Positions 26,723 to 34,730 of a stretch of DNA of 64,000 bases are shown here, one piece after another. A program made the translations under genes and the position numbers. The notes beneath the pieces were generated by a model. That model had not been told where the DNA came from, ran no database searches, and saw only the letters and a list, made by a program, of their open reading frames with translations. The first letter of the stretch is position 1. Every line of letters begins with the position of its first letter. The stretch comes from an uncultured Lachnospiraceae bacterium (lineage in GTDB: Bacteria; Bacillota; Clostridia; Lachnospirales; Lachnospiraceae), in contig CAJUJY010000001.1 in NCBI GenBank assembly GCA_910586555.1, positions 73,645 to 137,644 of the forward strand. The letters are read 5' to 3'.

Positions 26723-28567
26723 TTATTCTACTTCCATAATAATAGGAAGTATCATCGGGTTTCTTTTCATCTTCTTCCAGAGGTAGTCGCTAAGGCTGTC
26801 CTTTACCTCTGTTTTAATCTTAGTCCAGTCTGATACATTATTATCAAGGCATCTTTCAAGGGCCGCATATACAATATTTTTAGCTTCATCCATAAGATAT
26901 TCTGACTCACGCACATATACAAACCCCCTTGATACAATATCCGGCCCTGCAAGAAGCTGGTTCGTATATTTTTCAAGTGTAAGGACTATTATAATAAGCC
27001 CGTTCTCAGACAAGTGCTGCCTGTCACGGAGTACAATATTGCCAACATCACCTACGCCAAGGCCATCAACCATAATACCCTGCGCCTGTACCTTTCCTAC
27101 CAGGGTGGCATGTTCCTGTGTAAGTTCTAATACATCACCTGATGAAAGTATTTTGGTATTTTCCTTTGGTATGCCAAGTTCCTGCGCAAGTTCTGCATGG
27201 TATTTAAGATGCTGGTATTCGCCATGCACAGGTATAGCATATTTAGGCTTTGTAAGTGTATATATAAGCTTAATCTCTTCCTGTGAGGCATGGCCTGATA
27301 CATGTGTATCTTGTACTATAACCTTTGCCCCTTTTTCAGAAAGTTCATTAATAACCTTTGAAACTGACTTTTCATTGCCAGGTATAGGCCTTGAACTGAA
27401 TATAACTGTATCACCTGGTTCTATTGACACTTTCCTGTGTATATTAGCTGCCATCCTTGAAAGTGCCGCCATTGCCTCACCCTGGCTGCCTGTTGTAATA
27501 AGCACCAGCTTTTCTTTGGGATAATTCTTCATTTCTTCCATGTCTATTATAATATTGCCAGGCACATTAAGATACCCAAGTTCTGTAGCAGTGCTTATAA
27601 CATTTACCATGCTCCTGCCTTCAACAACCACTTTACGTCCAAACTTTTCAGCAGAATTAATTACCTGCTGTACACGGTCAACATTAGAAGCAAATGTTGC
27701 TACTATTATACGGCTTTTTTCATTATCTGCAAATATGTTGTCAAATGTCTTGCCTACTGTTTTTTCAGACATGGTATATCCTGGCTTCATTACATTAGTG
27801 CTGTCACACATAAGTGCAAGCACGCCTTTCTTGCCAAGTTCCCCGAACCTTTGTAAATCAATGGTTTCACCATTAACAGGTGTGTAATCAATTTTAAAAT
27901 CCCCTGTATGCACAACAATGCCGGCTGGTGTAAATATAGCAAGTGCCGCTGCATCAGATATGCTGTGGTTTGTCCTGATAAATTCTACACGGAAACAGCC
28001 AAAGTTGACTGACTGCCCGTATTTAACCACTTTGCGTTTAACAGGCCTTGGAAGCACATGTTCTTTAAGTTTATTCTCAATAAGCCCCATAGTAAGCTTT
28101 GTTGCATAAACAGGTACATTAATCTCCTTAAGCACATAAGGCAGTGCACCAATATGGTCTTCATGCCCATGTGTAATAACAAATGCTTTTACTTTATCAA
28201 TGTTCTCCTTAAGATAGCTTATATCCGGGATAACAAGGTCTATCCCAAGCATATCATCTTCTGGGAATGACAGCCCGCAGTCAACTACTATAATAGTATC
28301 TCCATATTCAAAAGCTGTAATATTCATTCCAATTTGCTCAAGCCCGCCAAGTGGTATAATTTTAAGGCCATTGCCAAAGCTGTTTTTTGGCCTTTTCTCT
28401 TCACTGGCGCTTTTCCTCATAACTGGCTTCTTAAATGATGGTAACTTCTTCTCCTGGTTTCTTGCCATTTTCTTCCTTGCCGGAACCGGCCTTTTGGAAG
28501 TTTCTTCTGGCTCATATATAGTTTCACCAAATAGAAGTTCTGTTTCTGTTCCGTTTTCTTTCTTCAC
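26723..28567 (-). CDS. rnj: Ribonuclease J
   Basis: 614 residues. An MBL/beta-CASP ribonuclease with 5'-3' exonuclease and endonuclease activity in mRNA decay and rRNA maturation. The metal motif is VITHGHEDHIGALPYV near residue 133, with later ligands in HSISDAAALAI, VHTGDFKIDYTP and the beta-CASP motif QDTHVSGHA. An N-terminal basic tail of about 60 residues (RKKMARNQEKK) precedes the fold. The start codon is GTG, with GGCAGGA upstream. It leads the run rnj, ylbF-like, mltG-like, trmR, trhP-like. Confidence 0.95.
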   Translation of the reverse strand: MKKENGTETELLFGETIYEPEETSKRPVPARKKMARNQEKKLPSFKKPVMRKSASEEKRPKNSFGNGLKIIPLGGLEQIGMNITAFEYGDTIIVVDCGLSFPEDDMLGIDLVIPDISYLKENIDKVKAFVITHGHEDHIGALPYVLKEINVPVYATKLTMGLIENKLKEHVLPRPVKRKVVKYGQSVNFGCFRVEFIRTNHSISDAAALAIFTPAGIVVHTGDFKIDYTPVNGETIDLQRFGELGKKGVLALMCDSTNVMKPGYTMSEKTVGKTFDNIFADNEKSRIIVATFASNVDRVQQVINSAEKFGRKVVVEGRSMVNVISTATELGYLNVPGNIIIDMEEMKNYPKEKLVLITTGSQGEAMAALSRMAANIHRKVSIEPGDTVIFSSRPIPGNEKSVSKVINELSEKGAKVIVQDTHVSGHASQEEIKLIYTLTKPKYAIPVHGEYQHLKYHAELAQELGIPKENTKILSSGDVLELTQEHATLVGKVQAQGIMVDGLGVGDVGNIVLRDRQHLSENGLIIIVLTLEKYTNQLLAGPDIVSRGFVYVRESEYLMDEAKNIVYAALERCLDNNVSDWTKIKTEVKDSLSDYLWKKMKRNPMILPIIMEVE

Positions 28568-28898
28568 TAAAATATCCTGCCTTTCTTATTATTCCAAGTA
28601 ATACCCCATATAAAGGCAGGCTTAATAAACCCTCTTTACCTGCTAGATTCCGGGCAGATATTTACAATCCGCCCTGCTGCCTGTTTATAACCCTGTGCTG
28701 CCATGTAACGGCCAGAATAATTAACTCCTTCTGGCACAGGAAAGCCCCGTCTTCTGTTTATGCCTTTATAATACAGAACTACAGGAAACTTTAATAAGGT
28801 TACATAAAACATTGGCTGCTATAGTAACAAAAGGCCAAATTAAGACTGTCATAATATGGCGGCTGCAATATATAACTAAATTTTAATTCCTATTAAAA
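28568..28898. other. Gene-free gap with hairpins resembling a decayed repeat element
   Basis: About 330 bp between DUF1292 and RNase J. Near 28,651-28,675 the minus strand has GGGCGGATTGTAAATATCTGCCC, a stem-loop like the AGCGGAT/ATCCGCT hairpin of the 152-bp repeat, and CCGGAATCTAGCAGG beside it resembles the CCGGATTTACG...CTAGCAGG segment at 33,285-33,320. It may be the remains of the same class of element. The promoter of rnj must also lie here, but I cannot point to it. Confidence 0.45.
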
Positions 28899-29177
28899 TT
28901 AATGTCCCATCTCAATATCGATATCTTCAAGTGTTTCTTCAAAAACCTTTGAAATAGCAGAAAGCTCTTCCTCTTCTTCAACCATGGAATATACACTCTG
29001 CCCATCTTTCTCTTCCAGTTTTTTAAGAATATATGCCTCTTCTTCTCCGCTGTCCATGCTGTTGTCTGTAACAAGAAGATAATCAGTCCCTGCAATTTTA
29101 ACCTGTCCGGTTACAGAAAAAAGCACAATTTCCCCATCTTCTGATGTAAACTCAATCAAATCCGGTTTTTTTTCCAT
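28899..29177 (-). CDS. DUF1292 family protein (YrzB-like)
   Basis: 92 residues, acidic, with the DUF1292 pattern: IEFTSEDGEIVLFSVTGQVKIAGTDYLLV, then YILKKLEEKDGQSVYSMVEEEEEL. It follows ruvX by 3 bp, and ireB precedes ruvX, the same order as B. subtilis yrzL-yrrK-yrzB. The function is unknown; the conserved placement suggests co-expression with ireB and ruvX. Confidence 0.9.
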   Translation of the reverse strand: MEKKPDLIEFTSEDGEIVLFSVTGQVKIAGTDYLLVTDNSMDSGEEEAYILKKLEEKDGQSVYSMVEEEEELSAISKVFEETLEDIDIEMGH

Positions 29178-29180
29178 CTA

Positions 29181-29609
29181 TCAAATCCTCTTATCAATAT
29201 TATCAAGATAATCCTGTAAAATCATAGATGCCGCAATCTTATCTATGTATGCCTTGCGCCTGTCCTTACGTACCCCGCCTTCTTCAAGTACAGCATTGGC
29301 GGCAAATGTTGTAAGCCTTTCATCCTGGAATACAATTTCAAGCCCTGTACGTCTTTCAAGTGTTTCTGCAAATTCACGTGTCTTCTGGCAGCGTATGCCT
29401 TCCTTATCATCCATATTAAGCGGCAGGCCTGTTACTATCTTTCCAACATCATACTCCATTATAAGCTCTTCTATACGGGCATAAGTCTGTCTTAATTTAT
29501 TTGCACGTTCTCTCTTAATTGTTTCAACAGGCTGTGCCGTAAGAAACATTCCATCACTAATTGCTACTCCTACTGTCTTGTCCCCATAATCCAGTCCCAT
29601 AATCCTCAT
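29181..29609 (-). CDS. ruvX: RuvX/YqgF RNase H-fold nuclease
   Basis: 142 residues. MRIMGLDYGDKTVGVAISDG holds the first catalytic Asp; GLPLNMDDKEG, the Glu-containing FQDERLTT and the final Asp in RRKAYIDKIAASMIL complete the set. Known as a putative Holliday junction resolvase, it is also required for pre-16S rRNA 5'-end processing. Start MRIMGLDYG is the family start; seven more codons are open upstream. It overlaps closely with ireB (10 bp gap) and DUF1292. Confidence 0.93.
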   Translation of the reverse strand: MRIMGLDYGDKTVGVAISDGMFLTAQPVETIKRERANKLRQTYARIEELIMEYDVGKIVTGLPLNMDDKEGIRCQKTREFAETLERRTGLEIVFQDERLTTFAANAVLEEGGVRKDRRKAYIDKIAASMILQDYLDNIDKRI

Positions 29610-29619
29610 AATATGCTCT

Positions 29620-29883
29620 CTAACTTTCAAAATTATTCTTAATATAGAAATCTAAAAGAAGTTCTATTATCTCATCACGTTCTACACGCCTTATAAGGCT
29701 TCTTGCACCATTGTGGCTGGTAATGTATGTCGGGTCACCTGACATGACATAGCCTACAATCTGGTTTACAGGATTATATCCTTTCTCCTTTAAAGCTTCG
29801 TAAATCATTGCAATAACATCTTTTACTTCAATCTCCTGTTCCTTCTGGACTTTAAAATATTGTGTATTATTAATCTCTTGCAT
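29620..29883 (-). CDS. ireB: IreB family regulatory phosphoprotein (DUF965)
   Basis: 87 residues. NNTQYFKVQKEQEIEVKDVIAMIYEALKEKGYNPVNQIVGYVMSGDPTYITSHNGAR is the hallmark of the IreB/DUF965 family. In Enterococcus this small protein is phosphorylated by the PASTA kinase IreK and affects cephalosporin resistance; the N-terminal Thr-rich segment is the phosphorylated part. I start at MQEINNTQ because GGAGG lies 11 nt upstream and overlaps the earlier ATG. It heads the ireB-ruvX-DUF1292 operon. The usual upstream alaS is not in the window. Confidence 0.93.
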   Translation of the reverse strand: MQEINNTQYFKVQKEQEIEVKDVIAMIYEALKEKGYNPVNQIVGYVMSGDPTYITSHNGARSLIRRVERDEIIELLLDFYIKNNFES

Positions 29884-30023
29884 AAAGGAACTAACCTCCA
29901 TTCTTCCACGTACAAACCTCTATACCACTATAGTAATATATCTAAACTGAAAAAACAACACTTTTTTAATTAATATTGTATATCTGTTTTATAAAATCCA
30001 CATAACATTTATAATGCTGGTAC

Positions 30024-31346
30024 TTAAATAGTCCCTGTTAATATGCCGCTTTCTGTCCTTCCTGTTATATGCACACCTGTAATTGTGTTGCAAAAAGTTT
30101 CTGCACAAGCAATGTTTTCTGCTGGTACTGCAATGCGCATATATCTTTCATTATAACCAGTAATATATTTTTTACTATCTATTTCTGCTATTTCTTCAAA
30201 AAGCACTTTTTCATATTCTTTTAATGCTTCTTCCTGGTATTTTATACCAAGTTCCTTTTCAAGTGCAGAAAGCCTTGCGCTCCTTTCTGCTTTAACCTCC
30301 CCGCTTACCTGGCCGTCCATTTTATCTGCTATTGTACCATAACGCCTTGAATATTTAAATACATGTACCTTAGCAAATCCTGCCTTTTTTGCAAAATCCA
30401 TTGTTTCTTCAAATTCTTCTTCTGTTTCTCCTGGAAACCCAGTTATAATATCAGTAGTTATTGCAGGATTTTCAAAATATTTCCTGGTAATTTCTAAACC
30501 TGCAAGATATTCTTCTGTTGTATAATGCCTGTTCATTCTTTTTAAAACTGTATCAGAACCACTTTGCAATGACAGATGGAAATGCGGGCATAATTTGGTT
30601 ACAGAGGCAAGCCCTTCAATAAAACTTCTGCTTATTATCCTTGGTTCAAGTGAACCAAGCCGTATCCGCTCTATGCCATCTATATTATTTACAGCTTTAA
30701 GCAGTGAAAGCAGCGGTTTTCCCTGTAATTTTACAAATTCATCTGCTTTGTCTGTAACTGCACCATATGATGAAATATGTATTCCTGTAATTACAACTTC
30801 CTTACAGCCATTTATAGCAAGTTCTTCCGCTTCTTTAACAACATTTATGGCATCCCTGCTTTTAAGCTCTCCCCTTACATATGGTATAATGCAGTATGTA
30901 CAAAACTGTGTACACCCGTCCTGTATTTTTATATATGCCCTTGTATGCCCGTTATATGTTTTTGTTATATGCTGTCTGGATATATTCTTAACTTCCCACC
31001 CTGTTTTATCCATTCTTGCACAAATAATGTTTACAATATCTTTTTTATCTTTATTTGGAATAAAAAAGAAAGTATCCATGCCAGTCCCGTCTTTTTTAAT
31101 TACTTCATCAGCATAACAGCCGGCAGCCACAATAAGTGCTTCCGGGTTAATCTTTTTTGCCTTATTAAGCATCTGTCTTGATTTGCGGCTTGCTATATTA
31201 GTAACAGTGCATGTATTTACAATATATACATCTGCATATTCTTCAAATGGCACTACCTCATGCCCTGCCTCTTCAAACATCTTTGCCATTTTACCAGTTT
31301 CATAAAAATTAACTTTACACCCTAGTGTTAAAAATGCTACTCTCAC
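30024..31346 (-). CDS. mtaB: tRNA t6A37 methylthiotransferase MtaB
   Basis: 440 residues. Converts t6A to ms2t6A at tRNA position 37. The N-terminal UPF0004 domain binds one Fe-S cluster through Cys in TLGCKVNFYE, IVNTCTVTN and AAGCYAD; the radical-SAM cluster motif is GCTQFCTYCIIPYVRG near residue 145. A TRAM-like C-terminal region follows. The start is GTG with GGAGG 6 nt upstream. In many Firmicutes mtaB follows rsmE; here rsmE lies 3.4 kb away with thiI, the desulfurase and an HPr-like gene in between. Confidence 0.95.
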   Translation of the reverse strand: MRVAFLTLGCKVNFYETGKMAKMFEEAGHEVVPFEEYADVYIVNTCTVTNIASRKSRQMLNKAKKINPEALIVAAGCYADEVIKKDGTGMDTFFFIPNKDKKDIVNIICARMDKTGWEVKNISRQHITKTYNGHTRAYIKIQDGCTQFCTYCIIPYVRGELKSRDAINVVKEAEELAINGCKEVVITGIHISSYGAVTDKADEFVKLQGKPLLSLLKAVNNIDGIERIRLGSLEPRIISRSFIEGLASVTKLCPHFHLSLQSGSDTVLKRMNRHYTTEEYLAGLEITRKYFENPAITTDIITGFPGETEEEFEETMDFAKKAGFAKVHVFKYSRRYGTIADKMDGQVSGEVKAERSARLSALEKELGIKYQEEALKEYEKVLFEEIAEIDSKKYITGYNERYMRIAVPAENIACAETFCNTITGVHITGRTESGILTGTI

Positions 31347-31436
31347 AATTTACCTCCAGATACATATAAATAATGACTATTTATTTGGTTCAAATAATTA
31401 TAAATTTCCCAAAATATTAACAAAAATTTATCCATT

Positions 31437-31479
31437 CCTAATTTTTGGCTAGATTAATGCCCTAAATTTTGGCTAGATT
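31437..31479. promoter_or_regulatory. Two 19-bp direct repeats upstream of the HPr-like gene, candidate operator
   Basis: CCTAATTTTTGGCTAGATT (31,437-31,455) and CCTAAATTTTGGCTAGATT (31,461-31,479) differ at one position and are offset by 24 bp. They lie just upstream of the -35-like TTGACT (31,485-31,490) of the plus-strand HPr-like gene and between it and the divergent mtaB. This layout fits binding of a regulator, probably an activator, to two sites. Confidence 0.6.
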
Positions 31480-31484
31480 GTATA

Positions 31485-31512
31485 TTGACTTTTCTGCCTA
31501 TAATGTTACTAT
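31485..31512 (+). promoter_or_regulatory. Candidate promoter of the HPr-like gene
   Basis: TTGACT (31,485-31,490), a 16-bp spacer and TACTAT (31,507-31,512). A perfect TATAAT at 31,499-31,504 is also present but is too close to this -35 and has no other good one. The exact -10 is therefore uncertain. Confidence 0.45.
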
Positions 31513-31545
31513 ATAGAAGTAAAATAACAAAGGGAGGTAACTAGC

Positions 31546-31779
31546 ATGAAAACTGTTAAAATTTCTTTAAACTCTATTGATAAGGTGAAAGCATTTGTAA
31601 ACGATGTTACTAAGTTCAACACAGATTTTGATCTTGTATCTGGAAGATATGTTATAGACGCAAAATCAATTATGGGTATTTTCAGTCTTGACCTTTCAAA
31701 ATCCATTGATTTAAATATCCATGATGATGATGATATTGATAACATACTCTCAGCACTTGCACCATACATCGTTGAATAA
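31546..31779 (+). CDS. HPr-like protein without the phosphorylated histidine
   Basis: 77 residues, the size of HPr. The second half keeps the Ser46 region, IDAKSIMGIFSLDLSKSIDL, closely matching the HPr pattern VNAKSIMGxxSL. The first half has no GLHARP motif: the segment aligned with it reads IDKVKAFVNDV, with no His. It therefore cannot accept phosphate from enzyme I in the usual way, but could be modified at the Ser or act by binding. GGGAGG lies upstream of the ATG. It stands alone with its own promoter and terminator and is divergent from mtaB. Confidence 0.85.
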   Translation: MKTVKISLNSIDKVKAFVNDVTKFNTDFDLVSGRYVIDAKSIMGIFSLDLSKSIDLNIHDDDDIDNILSALAPYIVE

Positions 31780-31822
31780 TTATGGAAGCATTTTCACTGT
31801 CAATGCATGTTTTAAGGCTTTA

Positions 31823-31912
31823 TTTAACTTAATTAAGCCCGCCCTTTAAAATTCACGCTTTTTAAAGTATTTGATTTACTAAGGGCTCTAAAAGCAGCAA
31901 TAAGACTGGTTT
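31823..31912. repeat. ~92-bp dispersed palindromic repeat, copy B
   Basis: Same orientation as copy A, from TTTAACTTAATTAAGCC to CAATAAGACTGGTTT, with CCCTTTAAAATTCACGCTTTTTAAAG at the centre. It is more diverged than A and D. It sits between the HPr-like stop codon and its terminator, the same kind of position as copy 1 of the 152-bp repeat. Confidence 0.7.
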
Positions 31913-31932
31913 GAAAGATGGCAGAAATTATT

Positions 31933-31960
31933 GAGAACACCACAGGGTGTTCTCTTTTTT
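31933..31960 (+). terminator. Terminator of the HPr-like gene
   Basis: GAGAACACC and GGTGTTCTC form a perfect 9-bp stem with an ACAG loop, followed by TTTTTT. Confidence 0.9.
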
Positions 31961-32005
31961 ATATCTGGACATATTACAAACTGTGCTAATTACACATTTT
32001 ATAAA

Positions 32006-33202
32006 TCAGATGCCATGGGGCTGCCAGTCTGCTTCTGTAATTGTAGCTGTGTTAATTGCTGTCTTTACCATTTCTTCTATTTTTTCTTCTATTTTCTTTT
32101 CTGAGTTTCTTATAACATCTGCCCTTGGTTTTGTTACAGGATGCTTTGCAACAAATATTGTACAGCAGTCTTCATATGGCTGTATTGATGTTTCAAACGT
32201 ACCTATTTTCTCTGCAATATTTACTATATCCTGTTTATCAAATGCTATAAGAGGGCGGTATACTGGCATGTGGCATACCTCGTTAGTTACAGCCAGGCTT
32301 TGCATTGTCTGGCTTGCAACCTGTCCTATGCTTTCCCCTGTAACAAGCCCTATACATTTATTATTGGCAGCAAGTGCTTCTGCTATGCGCATCATGTAAC
32401 GCCGCATTATAATTGTAAGTTCTTCATGTGGGCATTTCTCATAAATATACATCTGTATATCAGTAAAATTAACTGTAAAAAGCCTTATTTTTCCTGCATA
32501 GCGTGATACCTGCCTGGCAAGCGTTACCACTTTTTCCTTTGCACGCTCACTTGTATATGGCGGTGCATGGAAATATACTGCATCAAGACTTACGCCCCTT
32601 TTAGATATCATATATCCTGCAACCGGGCTGTCTATACCGCCTGAAAGGAGAAGCATTGCTTTTCCTGCTGTACCTAGCGGCATACCGCCAGCACCTTTAT
32701 ATACCTTTGAATAAATATATACCATATCCCTTATCTCAACCCATATATATACCTCTGGATTCTGCACATCCACCTTAAGCCCTTTAAAACGGCTTAAAAG
32801 GTATGCACCCATTTCTGTACATATTTCTGGTGATGTATATATATAACCCTTGTCACTCCGTTTAGACTTTACTTTAAAAGAAAAGTCCGGGTTTCCATAC
32901 TGTTTTTCTATAAAATCCCCTGTTGCTTTTTTTACACTTTCCCATGACTTATCAGCAACTACTTTAACAGGGCTTATCGCAGATATTCCTGGAACTGTTA
33001 TAAGTTCTTCTATTACCTCATCACAGTCAAAATCCCCTGTTGCTTCTGCATATATCCTTCCCTGGCTACGTACTACATTGTAACTGCCATCTATTTTTGA
33101 AAGCTTTATCCGGACCTGTTCACATAAAGCATTTTCAAATTTATAACGGTTTTTGCCTTTTATTCCAATCTCTGCATACTTTAATAAAAATCCCTGTACC
33201 AT
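32006..33202 (-). CDS. thiI: tRNA 4-thiouridine synthase ThiI
   Basis: 398 residues. Adenylates U8 of tRNA for sulfur transfer. The N-terminal ferredoxin-like and THUMP domains (~1-165) are followed by a PP-loop ATPase with LLLSGGIDSPVAGYM near residue 185. The later Cys in YEDCCTIFVAKHPVTKP is the conserved partner in the synthase domain. The C-terminal rhodanese domain of E. coli ThiI is absent, as in most Firmicutes; sulfur would come from the nearby cysteine desulfurase. The ATG chosen has GAGG 6 nt upstream; four more codons are open. Confidence 0.95.
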   Translation of the reverse strand: MVQGFLLKYAEIGIKGKNRYKFENALCEQVRIKLSKIDGSYNVVRSQGRIYAEATGDFDCDEVIEELITVPGISAISPVKVVADKSWESVKKATGDFIEKQYGNPDFSFKVKSKRSDKGYIYTSPEICTEMGAYLLSRFKGLKVDVQNPEVYIWVEIRDMVYIYSKVYKGAGGMPLGTAGKAMLLLSGGIDSPVAGYMISKRGVSLDAVYFHAPPYTSERAKEKVVTLARQVSRYAGKIRLFTVNFTDIQMYIYEKCPHEELTIIMRRYMMRIAEALAANNKCIGLVTGESIGQVASQTMQSLAVTNEVCHMPVYRPLIAFDKQDIVNIAEKIGTFETSIQPYEDCCTIFVAKHPVTKPRADVIRNSEKKIEEKIEEMVKTAINTATITEADWQPHGI

Positions 33203-33235
33203 ATTAATCCTCATTTCTGCACTAATTTTAACCTT

Positions 33236-33350
33236 AGTGGACTACCCATTGTCTAAAGCCAATGGGCTTCTTGCTTCAACGCCTTCATAACCTGCTAGCT
33301 CCACAAGCGTAAATCCGGGCAGTCCCTGCCCTATATTAGTTTCTTTTATG
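33236..33350 (-). mobile_element. Probable remnant of an IS200/IS605-type right end (tnpB tail/guide-RNA region)
   Basis: On the minus strand, GAAGCAAGAAGCCCATTGG followed by CTTTAGACAATGGGTAGTCC encodes a KQEAHWL-stop tail and forms a CCCATTG/CAATGGG hairpin. This layout is typical of the 3' end of tnpB in IS605-group elements, where the guide RNA ends. Upstream, CCCGGATTTACGCTTGTGG...CTAGCAGG also fits. No further tnpB coding sequence is present, so at most a solo end remains. It separates thiI from the cysteine desulfurase gene. Confidence 0.45.
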
Positions 33351-33397
33351 CTGCCTGCCAGACAGCATAAATGTTAATTTTTGTTAATGCTATCTTG

Positions 33398-34558
33398 TTA
33401 TTTACGGGTAAACCTTCTAAGTACAGGCAGTTCCTTTTCCAGTACATCTGCTGCATAGTTTATCTGTTCCTCTGTTGTAAATACTGAAAAACTGAACCGA
33501 AGTGTTGAATCAAGCAATGGGTCTTTTATGCCCATAGCTTTTAATGTACCACTAACTCCAGGGTGGTTTGAAGAACATGCTGATCCCGAAGAAACAAAGA
33601 CTCCTTTTGCAGCAAGTGCATGTAACAGTACCTCACTTTTTACACCTTCAAAACTTGCACTGGTTATATGCGGGGCTGTATCTTGTAATAAAATCCCGTC
33701 TGTCCCATTTATTATGACACCATCAATTTTTTTAAGTCTTTTAATAAACTGCTCTTTTAAATCATAAAGTTTTTCTGTATGGCCTTCCATGCCATATATG
33801 ACTTTTGATGCAAGCCCAAGCCCTGCTATTGCTGGCACATTCTCAGTACCAGGACGCATGCCCCTCTGCTGCCCGCCACCAGAAAGAACAGGTGTTATTC
33901 TTGTCTTGTCTTTTATATATAAAAAACCTGAACCCTTTGGTGCATGTATCTTATGGCCACTTGCAGAAAGCATGTCTATTCCAAGTTTTTTAGGTATTAT
34001 CTTATATTTTCCATATGCCTGTATTGCATCAACATGGAATAAAATACGGTTATCTTTTTTCTTAACTATACCACAAAGTTTCTGGATATCCTGTACAGAA
34101 CCAGTTTCATTATTTACATACATAATTGATACAAGTATTGTATCTTCCCTTATAGCACTTGCAAGTGCATTTTCATCTACAATGCCATTTTTATCAACAG
34201 GAAGGTATGTAACTTCAAAACCATATTCTTCAAGACGGGCAAGCGGCCCATGTACTGACGGGTGCTCTATCTTTGTAGTAATAATATGCTTCCCTCTCCT
34301 TTTACAAGCCATAGCTGCTCCTGTTAATGCAAGATTATTAGCTTCCGTGCCCCCTGATGTAAATATTATTTCCTTTGGCTGGCATTTAATAATTGCTGCT
34401 ATATCTTCTGCCGCATTTGTAATATATTTTTCTGCTGCCAGTCCCATTGTATGCTTTGATGAAGGATTCCCGTAATCCTCTTTCATAACCTTCACCATAA
34501 TATCACACACCTCTGGCAAAACAGGGGTAGTTGCTGCATTGTCAAGATATGCTTCCAT
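33398..34558 (-). CDS. Cysteine desulfurase (IscS/NifS family)
   Basis: 386 residues. PLP enzyme releasing sulfur from cysteine. MEAYLDNAATTPVLPEV is the standard start; the PLP Lys lies in SASGHKIHAPKGSGFLY near residue 200, and the persulfide Cys in VSSGSACSSNHPGVSG near residue 325. It lies upstream of thiI on the same strand and probably supplies sulfur for 4-thiouridine, and perhaps other thiolations. A longer start six codons earlier is possible; the ribosome binding sites do not clearly decide. Confidence 0.94.
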   Translation of the reverse strand: MEAYLDNAATTPVLPEVCDIMVKVMKEDYGNPSSKHTMGLAAEKYITNAAEDIAAIIKCQPKEIIFTSGGTEANNLALTGAAMACKRRGKHIITTKIEHPSVHGPLARLEEYGFEVTYLPVDKNGIVDENALASAIREDTILVSIMYVNNETGSVQDIQKLCGIVKKKDNRILFHVDAIQAYGKYKIIPKKLGIDMLSASGHKIHAPKGSGFLYIKDKTRITPVLSGGGQQRGMRPGTENVPAIAGLGLASKVIYGMEGHTEKLYDLKEQFIKRLKKIDGVIINGTDGILLQDTAPHITSASFEGVKSEVLLHALAAKGVFVSSGSACSSNHPGVSGTLKAMGIKDPLLDSTLRFSFSVFTTEEQINYAADVLEKELPVLRRFTRK

Positions 34559-34626
34559 AATAAAAACATTCTCCATTCATTATATATTATTCTCTTATAC
34601 AGGCATTAGCTGCCTGCCCGCTAGCA

Positions 34627-34717
34627 AAACAACCTTATTTATGCTTTTAAAGCCCTGGTAAATCAAAACCGTTTCTTAAAAGCGTAAATTTTAAAGTGCT
34701 GGCTTAACGAGGTTAAA
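34627..34717. repeat. ~92-bp dispersed palindromic repeat, copy C
   Basis: Opposite orientation to A and B, same as D. It runs from AACAACCTTATTTATGC to CTGGCTTAACGAGGTTAAA, with CTTTTAAAGCCCTGG and GTTTCTTAAAAGCG inside. It lies 13 bp past the rsmE stop codon, between rsmE and the desulfurase gene. Confidence 0.7.
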
Positions 34718-34730
34718 GTATACCTGGATA

